From the NCBI RefSeq assembly GCF_030127125.1, contig NZ_CP126157.1:186001-250000 (forward strand): 64,000 bases of DNA, given 5' to 3'. Source of the stretch: Halobaculum litoreum. Its GTDB lineage: Archaea > Halobacteriota > Halobacteria > Halobacteriales > Haloferacaceae. Under the pieces are notes generated by a model. The model did no database searches. It saw only the letters and a program-made list of their open reading frames with translations, and was not told where the DNA came from. The first letter of the stretch is position 1, and every line of letters starts with the position of its first letter. A program made the position numbers and the translations under genes. Positions 32,168 to 41,313 of this stretch are shown here, piece by piece.

Positions 32168-32602
32168 GTGAGCAGTCTCCGACGTCCCCTCCGGCCGTGG
32201 CTCGCCGCCGTGTTCGGCGTGCTCGTCCCCGGGACGGGACACCTCTATCTCCGACGGTGGCGGCGCGCGGCGGCGTGGATCCTCCTCGCGTTCGGCGTGA
32301 GCGTCGTCGCGACGCCGGACGCGCCGGTCGAGTCGTTCGTCGGCCTCGGCGCCGGGAGCGTGACCGCGGCGGTGGCGATCGCTGTCGTCACCGGGGTGTC
32401 GGCGGTCGACGCCTTCCTGCTGGCGCGCGGGTCGACGACGGCGACGGACGCGAGCGACTCGGCGGCCGGCGGCGCGGGCCCCGGCACGCGGATCGTGGCG
32501 TGCCCGAGCTGCGGGCGCGATCTGGAGCCGTCGCTGGCGTTTTGTCACTGGTGTACGGCCGAGTTCGGCGACTTCCGCGTCGTGGAGGGCCGGCGTGAGT
32601 GA
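32168..32602 (+). CDS. Small membrane protein with C-terminal zinc ribbon
   Basis: 144 residues from a GTG start. N-terminal hydrophobic hairpin (LAAVFGVLVPGTGHLYLRRW then AAAWILLAFGVSVV), a third hydrophobic stretch, an Ala/Ser/Thr linker, and a C-terminal zinc ribbon (CPSCGRDLEPSLAFCHWC) facing the cytoplasm. This layout recurs in haloarchaea without known function. Its end overlaps the TetR gene start by 8 bp, so the two are co-expressed. Confidence 0.8.
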   Translation: MSSLRRPLRPWLAAVFGVLVPGTGHLYLRRWRRAAAWILLAFGVSVVATPDAPVESFVGLGAGSVTAAVAIAVVTGVSAVDAFLLARGSTTATDASDSAAGGAGPGTRIVACPSCGRDLEPSLAFCHWCTAEFGDFRVVEGRRE

Positions 32603-33206
32603 GTCGCCGGGCGACCGCGGCGACCGCTCGGAGGTCGAGCTCCGGATCGTCGAGGCGACGTTCGCGGCGATCCACCGCCACGGCTACTCGGACCTGACGA
32701 TCCAGGCGATCGCCGACGAGTTCGAGAAGAGCAAGTCGCTGTTGTACTACCACTACGACGACAAAGACGAGATCGTCGCGGACCTGCTCGACTACGCGCT
32801 CGACTGGTTCCTCTCGGCCGTCGACGACCGCACGACCGACGACCCGGTCGAGAACCTCCGCGCGGTCGTCGAGGAACTGCTACCGGTCGACCCGACCGAC
32901 GAGGAGCTCGCCGGGCGCCACGTCGTGATGGAGTTGCGGGCGCAGGCGGTGACGAACCCGGAGTTCCGGGCGACGTTCACCGAGATCGACGAGCGACTCC
33001 ACGACCGGATCGCCGGACACGTCCGGGAGATCCTCGACCGACGCGGCGTCGAGGGTGTCGACGCCGACGACGTCGCCGAGCAGTTCCTCGCGGTGCTCAA
33101 CGGGACGCTCATCGAGAGCGTCACCACCGACCGCGACGTGACCCCCGCGATGCGCCGGTCGCTGTTGACGCGCCTCGAGACGCTCGCCGGGGAGTGCCCG
33201 GAGTGA
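32595..33206 (+). CDS. TetR/AcrR-family repressor
   Basis: 203 residues from a GTG within the previous gene. N-terminal helix-turn-helix of TetR type (IVEATFAAIHRHGYSDLTI; DEFEKSKSLLYYHYDDKDEI), followed by an all-helical ligand domain with a TetR_C-like stretch (VVMELRAQAVTNPEFRATF). Probably autoregulates and controls the divergent ABC-2 exporter through the palindrome at 32145-32164. The inducer is unknown; an exported compound is the usual guess. Confidence 0.92.
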   Translation: MSESPGDRGDRSEVELRIVEATFAAIHRHGYSDLTIQAIADEFEKSKSLLYYHYDDKDEIVADLLDYALDWFLSAVDDRTTDDPVENLRAVVEELLPVDPTDEELAGRHVVMELRAQAVTNPEFRATFTEIDERLHDRIAGHVREILDRRGVEGVDADDVAEQFLAVLNGTLIESVTTDRDVTPAMRRSLLTRLETLAGECPE

Positions 33207-33275
33207 CTCGCGGGTCCCGTGTCGCTGGAACGCGTGGCCCGTTCTAAGCCCGTGGCCGACGAACCACACCGTCGC

Positions 33276-33647
33276 ATGTACCACTACATCGACGACCGCA
33301 ACGAAGGCCCCGTGCTCGCGATCCGGTTCGCCGACCGCGTGACCGAGGAGGACTTCGCGGCGCTGAGCGACGACATGAACGAACGGATCGCCGAGTACGG
33401 CTCCGTCCGCCTGTACGTCGAGTTCGACGGGATCCCGCGACCGGAGCTGGACGCGCTCGACGACGACCTGAAACTGTGGCGCCGCTTCAGCGACGACATC
33501 TATCGGTTCGCGATCGTCGGGCAGGGGCGCCTCCTCGCGTGGGCCAGCGACGTCGCCGACCGGCTGACGGACGTCGAGGTGGAGTTCTTCGACCACGACG
33601 ACCGCGACGAGGCGTGGGACTGGATCAGCGAGGGGATCGCCGCCTGA
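33276..33647 (+). CDS. SpoIIAA-like STAS/SEC14-type protein
   Basis: 123 residues from ATG 33276 (MYHYIDDRNE). Alternating strands and helices of the SpoIIAA-like family (VLAIRFADRVTEEDFAAL; YVEFDGIPRPELDAL; YRFAIVGQGRLLAWASDVADRL; FFDHDDRDEAWDWI). The family is linked to lipid binding or anti-sigma-like regulation, but archaeal roles are unknown. The 3' end overlaps the oppositely oriented kinase gene by 23 bp. Confidence 0.82.
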   Translation: MYHYIDDRNEGPVLAIRFADRVTEEDFAALSDDMNERIAEYGSVRLYVEFDGIPRPELDALDDDLKLWRRFSDDIYRFAIVGQGRLLAWASDVADRLTDVEVEFFDHDDRDEAWDWISEGIAA

Positions 33648-35337
33648 CGCCGCCGTCGGTCGCGGTGGCGTCGGTGACGGCCGTCACGTCGGCCGACGCC
33701 GGCTCCCCGGTCGCGAAGTCGAAGCGCGCGCCGCCGGCGGCACCCTCGCCGGCCGAGACCGTCCAGCCGTGGCCGGCCGCGACCGCCGAGACGATGGCGA
33801 GGCCGACGCCGGTGCCCCCGTGGTCGGTGGTGACGCCGGGGTCGAACACCGTGTCGCGGTCCGCCTCGGGGATGCCGGGGCCGGTGTCGGCGACGTAGAA
33901 CCCCGACGGCGACGACCCGACCGTGACGTCGACGTCGGCACCGCCGTGTTCGACGGCGTTGCGGAACAGGTTCTCGAACGCCTGCGCGAGCCGCTGGCTG
34001 TCGGCGGAGACGAGGTCGTCCGCGTCCACCGACAGCGAGGCGTCGTCCGTCTCCACTTGGTCCCACGCGCGCTCGGCGACCGTGCCCAGGTCGACCGGCG
34101 TCGGGTCGGCGACGTCGTTGCCCGTGCGCGCCAGCGTCAGGAGGCTCTCGATGATCTCGTCCATCCGGTCGTGGGCGTCGGCGATCGTCTCGAAGTGCTC
34201 CGGGTCCGGGTCGCGTTCCGCGAGGTCGGCGTGCCCCATCGCGATCGACAGGGGGTTGCGGAGGTCGTGCGAGACGACGCCCGCGAAGCGGTCGAGCCGT
34301 TCGTTCTTCCGTTCCAGCTGTCGTTCGTGCTCGCGCCGCTCGGTGACGTCGTGCAGGACGTACAGTCGCGCGCCGCCGTCCGGGTCGTCGTCCGACAGCG
34401 CGATCTTCCGGCAGTCGAACCGCCGCGTCCGGTCGCCCGCGACGGTCAACTCGGTCGTCGTCCCACAGGGCGCCGCCAGCAGCGTCGGCACGGGCGCGGC
34501 GTCGACGGTCGCGAGGTCGGTCCCGACGCCTGCGGCGTCGTCCAACACCGCCGCCGCCGCGGGGTTCCGGTCGAGGAGGCGGTCGGTCCGGTCGGTGACG
34601 AGGATCGCGTCGGTGACCTCGCTCAAGATCGCGTCCCGCTCGACCGGCGAGACGGTCAACAGCTGGTACCGCGCCAACGCGACCGCGACGGCGACGCCGA
34701 ACGCCGACAGCGCCACCGGCGTCAGGTCGATTATCGTGTACCCCGAGATGTAGGAGGCGACGCTGGCGCCGATGGGGACGACCGCGCCGAGCGCGACCAG
34801 CGCCGACTGCTGTTTGTACACGAGCGGGGCGCGGAGGCTCGTCGAGACGAGTTGGAGCAACCCGACGGCGACGAACAGATACGAGTACGCCAGCGCCGCC
34901 ACGAACAGCGGGCCGTGGACGACGTCGAGGGCGGTGTACGACCCCCACGCGACCAATCGCGCCTCCTGTCGGACCAACGGCTCGGTCGCCGGCATCCACA
35001 TCGCGAGCCCCGTCGCAACCGGCGGGAACGCGAGCACGGCGGCGAGGCGGGGGGTGATCGCGTCGGCCTTGCCGGCGTACGCGAGCGCGAACGCACAGAA
35101 CGCCAGCGGGGTGAGGAAGCCCGGGAGGTACTGGACGTTGTTCCAGAACAGCTTCCACGCGACGTCGGTCGACAGCAGCTCGAACGCGTAGGTGAGCGAC
35201 CAGAACGCGACGAGCGTCATGAGCCCGATGAACACGGGCGCGCCGTCGGTGTCGCGGTTGCGCCACCCGACGAGGGCGGCGCCGGTCGACAGTGCGGTCG
35301 CGAGTGCGAGCAGCAGGCCGATGGGGGGGAACTGCAC
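33625..35337 (-). CDS. Sensor histidine kinase with 7TM-type N-terminus and PAS-like domain
   Basis: 570 residues. Seven to eight hydrophobic segments fill the first ~220 residues (HisK_7TM-like), then a PAS-like region (ILSEVTDAILVTDRTDRLLDRNPAA), a HisKA dimerisation helix with the phosphoacceptor in FAGVVSHDLRNPLSIA, and an HATPase domain with N box FENLFRNAVEHGG, G1 DTGPGIPE and G2 HGGTGVGLAIV. Autophosphorylates on His in response to an unknown signal. No response regulator is adjacent. A minus-strand TATA-like CCTATATTGG at 35365-35374 is ~30 bp before the ATG. Confidence 0.93.
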   Translation of the reverse strand: MQFPPIGLLLALATALSTGAALVGWRNRDTDGAPVFIGLMTLVAFWSLTYAFELLSTDVAWKLFWNNVQYLPGFLTPLAFCAFALAYAGKADAITPRLAAVLAFPPVATGLAMWMPATEPLVRQEARLVAWGSYTALDVVHGPLFVAALAYSYLFVAVGLLQLVSTSLRAPLVYKQQSALVALGAVVPIGASVASYISGYTIIDLTPVALSAFGVAVAVALARYQLLTVSPVERDAILSEVTDAILVTDRTDRLLDRNPAAAAVLDDAAGVGTDLATVDAAPVPTLLAAPCGTTTELTVAGDRTRRFDCRKIALSDDDPDGGARLYVLHDVTERREHERQLERKNERLDRFAGVVSHDLRNPLSIAMGHADLAERDPDPEHFETIADAHDRMDEIIESLLTLARTGNDVADPTPVDLGTVAERAWDQVETDDASLSVDADDLVSADSQRLAQAFENLFRNAVEHGGADVDVTVGSSPSGFYVADTGPGIPEADRDTVFDPGVTTDHGGTGVGLAIVSAVAAGHGWTVSAGEGAAGGARFDFATGEPASADVTAVTDATATDGGVRRRSPR

Positions 35338-35639
35338 CAGTTCACTTCAGCAACAGATCCGAGACCAATATAGGTTCGCCACCTGCCATCGACACCGAGA
35401 CTCGGCGTGGCGAGTCCGGCGGCCTCGCCGTGACCGAGAGAGTTTTTCCCTTCGACGGCGAACCCCGAGTCGCCATCGCTGTGGGAGCGGGGCTCGTGCC
35501 CCGGACAGCCGTGGCATCTCTCGGTCCTTCGGCGTGACGCCGCGACTGGACGGGGATGCGGTGTCACGTCGGCGGGCACAACCGACCCGCGAGCGACGGC
35601 GCCGGTCGCGGCCGCGACTGCGTTCGACGAAACCGCCTC
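35338..35639. other. Intergenic region upstream of the histidine kinase
   Basis: 302 bp. Apart from the kinase promoter (35365-35374) I see no gene, repeat or strong palindrome. Several overlapping readings here are Arg/Pro/Ser-rich and look like GC-driven artefacts. Confidence 0.4.
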
Positions 35640-35804
35640 TCAACTGTTCCGCGACAGGCCCCGCGTGAAGTAGTCGTCCCCGCGGACGGTCGCGGACACG
35701 TCCACGAACGCCCCGTCGCCACACCGACCGCACGCCGTCGGCTCCCCGACGTCGGCGTGGACCGCGTCACAGGCCTCACACACGTAGTATCGCAGGCCGA
35801 GCAC
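35640..35804 (-). CDS. Small zinc-ribbon protein
   Basis: 54 residues from a GTG (VLGLRYYVCEACDAV). Two knuckles, CEAC and CGRC, 20 residues apart, would bind one zinc; the tail is GDDYFTRGLSRNS. Micro-proteins of this build are widespread in haloarchaea, with unknown functions. It lies upstream of the kinase gene in the same direction. Small size and the GTG start limit confidence, but the Cys spacing and lack of Arg/Pro bias favour a real gene. Confidence 0.6.
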   Translation of the reverse strand: MLGLRYYVCEACDAVHADVGEPTACGRCGDGAFVDVSATVRGDDYFTRGLSRNS

Positions 35805-35870
35805 ACCGACCGTTCGGTCCGCACGGGCTAAACGGGCGCGGCCCGCGACCGGCGTCCCCCTCCGGTCCGG

Positions 35871-36119
35871 TCAGGCGTCGTCGCCCGACTCGGGACGGTC
35901 GAGCAACGGCGTGTCCGCGTTCGCACAGCCGTCGCGGCCGCAGACCCCGGCGTCGTCGCCCGCGCGCTCGACTCCCGCGGCGAGCCGGCCGATCGCCCAG
36001 TCGGCGACGTGGCCGGTCTCGCGCTCGTGGTCCGTCATCGCCGTCCGGGCGTGGCGCAGCGAGTCGAACGATTCCTCGTACGCACAGTCGGTACAGCGGA
36101 CCGTCGCCGCGGTTGGCAT
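35871..36119 (-). CDS. Small Cys/His protein, putative zinc finger
   Basis: 82 residues (MPTAATVRCTDCAYEESF). An N-terminal CxxC is followed by helical SLRHARTAMTDHERETGH, together resembling a C2H2-like finger; a second Cys pair (CGRDGC) lies near the C-terminus, which ends in an acidic tail. I recognise the type from haloarchaea but not a function. Confidence 0.68.
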   Translation of the reverse strand: MPTAATVRCTDCAYEESFDSLRHARTAMTDHERETGHVADWAIGRLAAGVERAGDDAGVCGRDGCANADTPLLDRPESGDDA

Positions 36120-36184
36120 CGGGTCTACGGAGGGGCCGCGGCGGTATCAATCCCGCTATCGTCGACTCCCCCGAGCTGCTGACC

Positions 36185-36427
36185 GTGGAGGTACTCGAGG
36201 TGCAGTCCACCTTCGATCAGCCGGGGACAGTCTCCGAGATCGCCGTCCGGTGCGACACCCATCCCTACACGGTCAACCGCGTCCGCAAGTTGGTCCGCGA
36301 CCGTGGTGTCGTCGGGACGGACGGCAGTCGCTGCGCGGTCCTATCGAAGTCGGCGAACATACCCGATTGCTGTCGGGTCACGTGGACGCGGTTGCTCCCG
36401 TCGGCTTCGAGTTGCCAACCGAGTTGA
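36185..36427 (+). pseudogene. Helix-turn-helix fragment, probable relic
   Basis: The plus-strand reading VSEIAVRCDTHPYTVNRVRKLVRDRGVVG is a convincing winged-helix core, but there is no good start codon (a GTG at 36185 is the best) and the sequence loses character after CAVLSKS. It overlaps the AbrB-like relic on the other strand. Probably a decayed regulator; not identifiable further. Confidence 0.3.
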
Positions 36428-36524
36428 TCCCCATCGTCGATGTCGAGGTTCCGGCGGATCCGGGCCGGGATACCGGCTTGGTTCCGAGCACTCCTCTTTC
36501 GGCGGCGATTCTCTCGCTACTCAT
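36265..36524 (-). pseudogene. AbrB/SpoVT-type DNA-binding protein, frame-broken relic
   Basis: Starts MSSERIAAERGVLG at 36524, then the frame changes near 36475-36485 and continues GIPARIRRNLDIDDGDQLGWQLE, a clear AbrB swapped-hairpin domain of the antitoxin type, ending at a TAG at 36267. With one base added it is ~86 residues, close to haloarchaeal AbrB/MazE-like proteins. No toxin gene is adjacent. The C-terminal third is atypical, so real decay is possible here as well as sequence error. Confidence 0.5.
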
Positions 36525-36654
36525 CTCTCCTGTACCGTAGCGGACCGTCGATATCCCAATGTGCGCCACACAACCCGATGACAGCGGAGCGATCCAGACG
36601 GTGGAGGTGGCGATTTCTACTGAAGCACGCGATCGAACCGACGGTTCCACCGGC

Positions 36655-36987
36655 TCACAGGTCCTCGAAATCAGCAACGACGGTCGCCATCCCGAGAAAC
36701 AGCAACCCGAAACCGGCGATCCCGGCTGGGATCGACGCTTGGAGGAGGAACATGCCGGTGAGTGCGCCAACGCCTCCGACGATAGCTGCACGCTTCCTCG
36801 CCGGGGCTGCAGCACGGTTGAGAGCAACGAACGCCCGACGATGGGTGACCACCATCGAGGTCACAGTCACGTACAGCGGGAACAACGACATCGCGAGCAA
36901 GTGATCTTCGCTGGCGACTTCGACGGCGGTTGCCGTAACCAGCAGCCCGACAGTCAGCGACACAGCGTATCGGAGGGCGGGGTGCAT
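36655..36987 (-). CDS. Small membrane protein
   Basis: 110 residues from ATG 36987 ([10 protein letters not shown]). Four hydrophobic segments in two pairs separated by a basic loop ([20 protein letters not shown]), ending [13 protein letters not shown]-like element on the minus strand near 37008-37016 is at leaderless distance from this ATG. Family unknown. Base composition is lower in GC than most neighbours, and it sits among regulatory relics. Confidence 0.55.
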   Translation of the reverse strand: MHPALRYAVSLTVGLLVTATAVEVASEDHLLAMSLFPLYVTVTSMVVTHRRAFVALNRAAAPARKRAAIVGGVGALTGMFLLQASIPAGIAGFGLLFLGMATVVADFEDL

Positions 36988-37263
36988 ACCCTGCTTTGGG
37001 AGAACGGGGGAGTAAAACACCCCTGTCATGGATACCGATAGGGCATCTCATCAGTGAAGCACGAACGCAGCGTGCTGCACGTCTCCGCTGTGTGCGATCA
37101 GTTCCACTCGGTCTCCGGAATTTCAACACATCCCCTGATTCCGCACGCGTATCTACCCCGGGTCGCAGGGACACCTGCCGAGCACTGGAGGGGCTGATAT
37201 CCCGAACCGGTCCGTCGGTAAGTCGTCAAATCGAATACCAACGCGCGAACAGTAGCCGACAGG

Positions 37264-37764
37264 ATGCGACTGGCCTCCCGACGAGTGATCCTCACCGGCT
37301 TGCTGACCTGTCTCGTACTGGTCGCCGGGGGCACGGCACTGCTCTCCGACGACGAGACCCAGATCCTCATCGAGAACGAGCGAGAGTCGAGTTATCAGGT
37401 CACGGCGTATCAAATCGCCCAGGAGGATCGGCGAGAGCTACGCTTCGAGGTTACCACGGGCGAGGGACGGCAGCGACTCGTCGGGATGGAGGCACTCCGG
37501 ACCGAAGCGAACTACACCGACGTCACACCCGCCGACCCGGTACGTTCGGACCGCGTGCCCACAGTCCGGAACGGCAACAGTACGAAGTTCGTCGGCGACT
37601 GGAACCGGAGTCAGTTGACCGTCTACGTCGTCGAGTCGCATCGAAACGAGCTGGTGGACGTCCACGTCACGGGGTGTGCGCGCGACATGGCACTCACGTT
37701 CGCGACCGTTCAAGACGGGGGCTTCACAACTACGTCGCGCTGCGTGCAGGACGTGCACCGGTAA
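37264..37764 (+). CDS. Secreted or membrane-anchored protein of unknown function
   Basis: 166 residues with one N-terminal hydrophobic helix ([19 protein letters not shown]), then a ~130-residue soluble part rich in beta-prone segments ([38 protein letters not shown]) and two Cys near the end ([16 protein letters not shown]) that could form a disulfide outside the cell. No family recognised. Confidence 0.62.
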   Translation: MRLASRRVILTGLLTCLVLVAGGTALLSDDETQILIENERESSYQVTAYQIAQEDRRELRFEVTTGEGRQRLVGMEALRTEANYTDVTPADPVRSDRVPTVRNGNSTKFVGDWNRSQLTVYVVESHRNELVDVHVTGCARDMALTFATVQDGGFTTTSRCVQDVHR

Positions 37765-37916
37765 CCCCGACGCCCGAGGCGTTCGTGGGTGAGGTTCGGT
37801 CGACGATGCGCGCGCCAGTCGATCCCGACGCCGTGGAGCGGACGCGGGTACGCGCTCTCGGGGTGCGCCGTCACACCAAACCGTTAACCTTCCGGGTGGC
37901 CGGAGGGGCGACCGTG

Positions 37917-38740
37917 ATGCCCTCCGGCGAGGCCGCCATCGAGACGACCGACCTGCGCAAGTCCTTCGGCGAGGAGGTCGCCCTCGACGGCCTCTCGCTG
38001 GCCATCGACCCCGGGACGGTGTACGGGTTCCTCGGCCCCAACGGCGCCGGCAAGACGACGACGATGCGGATCCTCACCGGGCTGTCGCGGCCGGACGGCG
38101 GGAGCGCCCGCGTCGCCGGCGTCGCCGTCGACGTCGCCGACCGCGCCTCCTCGCCGACCGCGTCGGCTACCTCCCCGAGACGCCGCCGCTGTACGAGGAG
38201 TTCAGCGCCCGCGAGCAGTTGGAGTACGCCGCCGACCTCCGCGACATCCCCCGCACGACGGCGGACGCCCGGATCGAGGAGTACCTCGCCTCGTTCGACC
38301 TGGTCGAGGACGCGGACCGGCGGATCGAGACGTACTCGACGGGGATGCGCCAGAAGACCGCCTTCATCCAGACCGTGTTGCACGAGCCCGACGTGCTGTT
38401 CCTCGACGAGCCCACGTCGGGGCTGGACCCCCGCGCCGCCCGGCGCCTGCGCGAGTCGATCGTCGAGTTCGCCGCCGCCGGCGCCACGGTGTTCCTGTCG
38501 ACCCACATCCTCCCCGTGGTCGAGGCCGTCGCCGACGAGGTGGGGGTGCTGTTCGACGGCCGCCTCGTCGCCGAGGGCTCCCCCGATGCGGTCCGCTCGC
38601 GGGCCCGGACCGGCGACGCCGGGTCGCTCGAGGACGCCTTCCTCGCGGTCACCGGCGGTCGCGACGACGTCGGCGAGGACGGAGACGGAGGCGAAGAGGT
38701 TGCACGCGACCGCGACGCGGCCGCCGACGGGGAGCGATGA
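37917..38740 (+). pseudogene. ABC-2 exporter ATPase, one frame break
   Basis: Begins [18 protein letters not shown] at 37917. Walker [13 protein letters not shown] lies in the first frame. Near 38141-38152 the frame changes; one extra C gives the expected [18 protein letters not shown]. The second part carries signature [13 protein letters not shown], Walker [16 protein letters not shown] and the switch His in [10 protein letters not shown]. Corrected length is ~274 residues, normal for the family. The ATGA overlap with the permease gene is intact, so sequence error is more likely than inactivation. Confidence 0.85.
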
Positions 38741-40337
38741 CGGCCCGCGACGACCTCCGCCACGGCCTGCGGATCGGTCGCGCCGAGTTCGTCCGCAGCG
38801 TCAGGCAGTACGCCCACGACAGCCGACGCCTCGCCGGGATCGCGATCCTCGTGCTCGTGTTCGGGGGGAACCTGCTGTTCAGACTCCCGGACGTGTACGC
38901 GTTCGGCCGGACGGCTGCGGCCGGCGCCGCCGTCCCGTCCCTCGGCGTCCGGGGCCACCCTCGCCCCGGTGGCCCTCCTGCTCGTGGCCGTCTTCCGGAC
39001 CCTCGAACGGATCGGCCGGATCGACGGCGAGGCGTTCGTCCTCACGGCCGTCCCCGTCCGCGCGGCGGTGGTCGGCCTGCTGGTCGCCGAGACCGCCCGC
39101 CTCGCCCTGTGGTTCGGCCTGCCGATCGCGGCGGTCGCGACCGCGTTCGCGCTCGGCGCCGGCGTGCCGCACGTCCTCGCGACCGGGGCCGTGGTCGCCC
39201 TCCCGATGGTGTGTGCCGTCGCCGTCTGGGGGTACGCCGGCGGGCTGGCGCTGTTGCGGCTGTTCCGCGTCGCCCCCTCCATCCGCAGGCTGGTGAAGGT
39301 GGGCGCCCTGCTCGGGCTCGTCGGCCTCGTCGCCGGCTCGCAGTTCCTCGGGCGCGCGGTCGTCTCGGGCGAGCTGGCGGTCCCCGACGGCACTGCCCTC
39401 ACCGTCGCGCCCCTCGCCGAGTACGCGTCGCTCGCGTTCCTCGGGACCCCGTTCGGCGCGCCGGTCACGCCGGCCGCGGTCGCCGTGCTCGTCGCCAGCG
39501 TCGCGTCGGTGCCGCTCGGCGTGCGCGTCGCGACCGCGCAGGCGTCGGCCCTCTGGTTCGCCGACCGGTCGTCCGGTGCCAGCCGGGGGCGGTCGAGAGC
39601 GCCGGCGGCTTCGCCCCGCCCGGACCGTTCGCCGCGACGACGGCCGCCCGGGTCGCGTGGGGCCACCTCGTGCGCGCCGGCAGACGCCCGCAGGAGTTCA
39701 CCCACCTCGTCACCGGCGTGTTCTTCGTCGCCCCCGTCGGGACGGCCGCCGTCGAGTTCACCTCGGCGCTGGGCCCGCTCGTCGCGGGCGCGGGCGTGCT
39801 GATCGGGACGTACCTCGCCGGCGCGACGTTCGGCCTGAACCCGCTCGGCGACGACCGCCGCCACCTGCCGGTCGTGCTCCTCGGCGGCGCGACCCCGCAC
39901 ACGGTGGTCCGCGGTCGGGTGCTCGCCGGCGTCGCGCTCGGGGTGCCGTTCGCGACGCTCCTGCCGCTGGCGTCCGTCGCGGTCGGCACCGCCCCCACAC
40001 GGGGGTCGCGCTCGCGGCTCTCGGCGGCGCGCTGTGTGTCGCCGCCGCCCTGTTCGCCGTCGGCGTCGGCGCCGCCTACCCCGTGTACGAGGAGCGGGAG
40101 TTCTGGGGGGCGGAGACGGTCGTCCCCTCGACGCTCCCGATGCTCGTCGTCCTGTTCGTTGTGTTCGGCGGGACGCTGGTCGGTACGGGTGCGACGGTCG
40201 TGCTCACGACCGGCGCGGTCGCTCCGAGGGTCGCCGCCGTCGTCGCCTTCGCCGTGTACCTGTGCTTCACCGTCGGCGTCTCCGGCGCGTCGTATCGGTA
40301 CGCGGTCCGGCGGTACCGGACGTACACGCTCGAGTGA
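38737..40337 (+). pseudogene. ABC-2 exporter permease, three frame breaks
   Basis: Starts [18 protein letters not shown] overlapping the ATPase stop. Frame changes occur near 38935-38955 (one extra base), 39575-39590 and 39990-40000 (one missing base each, in C/G runs). Joining the pieces gives ~533 residues with about a dozen hydrophobic segments ([59 protein letters not shown]) and a C-terminal YRTYTLE. Haloarchaeal permeases of this length pair with single ATPases. Substrate unknown. Confidence 0.78.
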
Positions 40338-40347
40338 GGCGACCCCG

Positions 40348-40366
40348 GCCGTCGTTGTGCGACGGC
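40348..40366 (+). terminator. Possible hairpin terminator after the ABC-2 permease
   Basis: GCCGTCG-TTGTG-CGACGGC, 11 bp past the permease stop. No T-tract follows, and archaeal terminators are usually T-rich, so this is a weak call. Confidence 0.25.
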
Positions 40367-40461
40367 GTCGTGTGTCGATCCGGCGTTCGCTCGTCGGTAC
40401 CGGGTGCTGTACGACCGCGACCAACTGTACCGACCCGTGATGCGTCGACGGACCGCGGTCG

Positions 40462-40483
40462 AATTGCGGACGTCCCCGGGGTG
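40462..40483 (+). repeat. ORB-like repeat left of the island
   Basis: AATTGCGGACGTCCCCGGGG matches the origin-recognition repeats at 53.3-54.2 kb (ATTGCGGACGACCCCGGGG) with one or two differences and in the same orientation as the copy at 51802. It is over 10 kb from the main cluster, across the island. Confidence 0.7.
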
Positions 40484-40775
40484 TGGCCTGTTTCGCTGGC
40501 GACCGGGACGGGGATCGGACGGGCGCGATGGACGGCCCATGCACGTCCTTTAGGGTCCCTCCTTCGCCACCCGGGCTTGCTACAGCCATCCCTCCCTCAA
40601 GACGACCGTCCCTGAGGTCCGTTTCGACGGCTCATGTGTCACCGCCAACCACGTCCGAACCGAACAGCTCGATAGTTGTCAGCCTGCCCGCCGTGCCAAC
40701 CGTGAGGTAGAGTAAGTCCGCGCTCGAGTCGAGGAGTTCTGTGACGAGGATCACGTCCGCGGCGGCCATCAGGCC

Positions 40776-40883
40776 TCAGTTGAGCGCGTCGCTATTCATG
40801 TTCTCGCCGGTCGCTTCGACGAGGTTCCTGTACAGGCGGTCGCGCTGGTCGGTGTCGTGAATACGCATCTCGTTCTTACACAT
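40776..40883 (-). pseudogene. Truncated haloarchaeal micro-gene (MRIHDTDQRDRLY type)
   Basis: MCKNEMRIHDTDQRDRLYRN runs 35 residues to a TGA at 40776-40778, where relatives I remember continue for 50-60 more. The same frame resumes after the stop (AADVILVTELLDSSADLLYL) to another stop at 40632. Probably a relic of a plasmid- or virus-type gene. Confidence 0.35.
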
Positions 40884-41260
40884 ACACCCGCGAATCCTAG
40901 TTCTGTCGCCTCACCGAACCCGGTCTGATTTATATACTGCCGGCCGATTACCGACGATCGGCGAGGGTCGGCGGGTCACGGGTCACGCTCGAGGAGCGAT
41001 GCACATGGCCGTCGCGAGCGGATGTGCAATTCGAGAGGCGACCGACTTCGGGACGTGAAACCCCGTGTGGTCGTGCTCCCCCTCGATCAATCGGAAAATA
41101 CGAACTGTAGATGTGAAGAAATTGAGAACCGCAGCATAAGTAGGATATCTGGCAAACAGGTTAGCTAGTTGGAAATGGTTGAGCTTGAAATATGAGAGAG
41201 GTCACAGACACGCCAGAGATGGAAATTGGTTCTTGGGCGACCACCAGGGGGCGTAGCGTT

Positions 41261-41302
41261 ACCCTTTTTACTCTGAGCTGGAAGGGTACACTACCCAAAG
41301 GG
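41261..41302 (+). promoter_or_regulatory. Island promoter with nested inverted repeats
   Basis: A TATA-like CTTTTTACT at 41264-41272 precedes the first island gene. ACCCTT (41261-41266) pairs with AAGGGT (41282-41287); GGGTA-CAC-TACCC follows at 41284-41296; and ACCC-AA-AGGGT partly overlaps. Overlapping palindromes between TATA and ATG suggest an operator or attenuating leader for the island. Confidence 0.4.
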
Positions 41303-41313
41303 TCTCTCTACAA

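Larger units (their letters stand above)
40338..41313. other. Left junction of the island: relics, one ORB, no intact gene
   Basis: 976 bp. It contains a 7-bp hairpin just after the permease (40348-40366, loop TTGTG), an ORB-like repeat at 40462-40483, a truncated minus-strand micro-gene (40776-40883), a TATA-like TTTATATAC at 40928-40936 followed by stem-forming sequence (for example TGCACAT 41002-41008 with ATGTGCA 41024-41030), and from about 41060 the drop to AT-rich sequence that marks the island. I see no integrase or tRNA. Confidence 0.5.
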
